Virus record (IMG/VR): IMGVR_UViG_3300018426_000192
Coordinates: 1 to 21,551 of that record
Source of the DNA: a virus
DNA: 21,551 nt
Reading direction: 5' to 3' (one strand)
Position numbers and translations under genes: made by a program. This document shows, piece by piece, positions 21,304-21,551 of this stretch; within the stretch, counting starts at the first letter, position 1; every line of letters begins with the position of its first letter. The notes beneath the pieces were generated by a model. That model searched no databases and was not told the DNA's origin. It worked only from the letters and a program-made list of their open reading frames with translations.

Positions 21304-21551
21304 AGAATTTATATATTATCCGTCATTATCTGCTGGCGGCTTTGCATCATCATTGATCAAAGATCAGAAACTATCATCAGGTACTACGTGTAGATTTTAC
21401 TCTGATGAATATCCTGAAAAATTTCGGCATAAGTATTTTTTGATCACAGCTGGGCATTACTATAAGAAGATGGATATTCGCCAGCAATTTGGCTTAGGCG
21501 ATGATACATTGGTATTTGGTGATAGTGGAGGATACCAAATTGCAACAGGTG
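21287..21551 (+). CDS. dpdA: tRNA-guanine transglycosylase-like protein, DpdA candidate (3' end outside window)
   Basis: ATG 21287 overlaps the glycosyltransferase end by 17 nt and has AAGGAAA a few bases upstream. The 88 visible residues open EFIYYPSLSAGGFASSLIKD and reach TLVFGDSGGYQIATG. This matches the TGT motif TDSGGFQVFS, whose Asp takes part in base exchange. TGT-fold proteins swap guanine for a 7-deazaguanine. In phages the DpdA branch does this in DNA, inserting preQ0-type bases that protect against restriction. FolE, QueD and QueE in the same window make DpdA the best reading. A phage-borne tRNA enzyme is the alternative, because the part that tells the two apart lies beyond the window. 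Confidence 0.65.
   Translation, partial: MNSLDKEFIYYPSLSAGGFASSLIKDQKLSSGTTCRFYSDEYPEKFRHKYFLITAGHYYKKMDIRQQFGLGDDTLVFGDSGGYQIATG

Noticed and set aside
1-21551. tRNA genes, CRISPR array, insertion sequence, integrase or attachment site
   Set aside because: Gaps between genes are too short and none shows a cloverleaf, regularly spaced repeats, a transposase or recombinase motif, or terminal repeats.
1-21551. General reassignment of TAG as a sense codon
   Set aside because: Only one in-frame TAG was found, in the glycosyltransferase; all other genes are full-length without it, so whole-genome recoding is not supported by this window.

Overview
The window looks like part of the genome of a large, lytic, T4-like tailed phage, probably marine or aquatic. 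All convincing genes lie on the + strand, are packed with short overlaps (ATGA, TAATG and 10-25 nt overlaps), and include a T4-type replication set: gp32-like ssDNA-binding protein, UvsX/RecA recombinase, RNase H-type 5'-3' exonuclease, gp41/DnaB-like helicase and a gp43-like family B polymerase. The DNA is AT-rich. No tRNA, rRNA, CRISPR array, insertion sequence or integrase was seen. The host cannot be fixed from sequence alone; a small lipoprotein, a secreted beta-rich protein and an AGA-rich transporter cassette hint at a Gram-negative, possibly Bacteroidota-like, host.

Layout. 1-1482: two probable virion/baseplate genes. 1501-4756: a family A (Pol I-like) polymerase domain protein, a PD-(D/E)XK nuclease-like protein and two small conserved-type proteins. 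4757-9203: promoter region, then ssb, recombinase, 5' nuclease and helicase. 9204-9326: the largest non-coding gap, with two perfect dyads. 9327-11183: monomeric adenosylcobalamin-dependent ribonucleotide reductase. 11187-12669: a compositionally distinct cassette with a secreted beta-rich protein, a PiT-family phosphate permease and a 33-residue membrane peptide. 12666-14289: pterin-4a-carbinolamine dehydratase and small unknown genes. 14298-17311: queD, queE, a lipoprotein, a GroES-like co-chaperonin, folE, a purine phosphoribosyltransferase and a small membrane protein. 17311-19791: family B DNA polymerase. 19815-21303: a QueE-like protein with no Fe-S cysteines and a GT-B glycosyltransferase split by an in-frame TAG. 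21287-end: start of a tRNA-guanine-transglycosylase-like gene (DpdA candidate).

How the genes fit together. FolE (GTP to 7,8-dihydroneopterin triphosphate), QueD (to 6-carboxytetrahydropterin) and QueE (to 7-carboxy-7-deazaguanine) are three consecutive steps of preQ0 synthesis. A TGT/DpdA-type base-exchange enzyme at the right edge is the expected enzyme for putting a 7-deazaguanine base into phage DNA. The glycosyltransferase, the altered phosphoribosyltransferase, the cluster-less QueE-like protein and the pterin dehydratase lie among these genes and could be extra parts of a base-hypermodification system. QueC is not in the window. The other main points of interest are a second, unusual DNA polymerase, a phosphate transporter carried by the phage, a recurrent promoter-like motif just upstream of start codons, and strong over-representation of GCCGGC.
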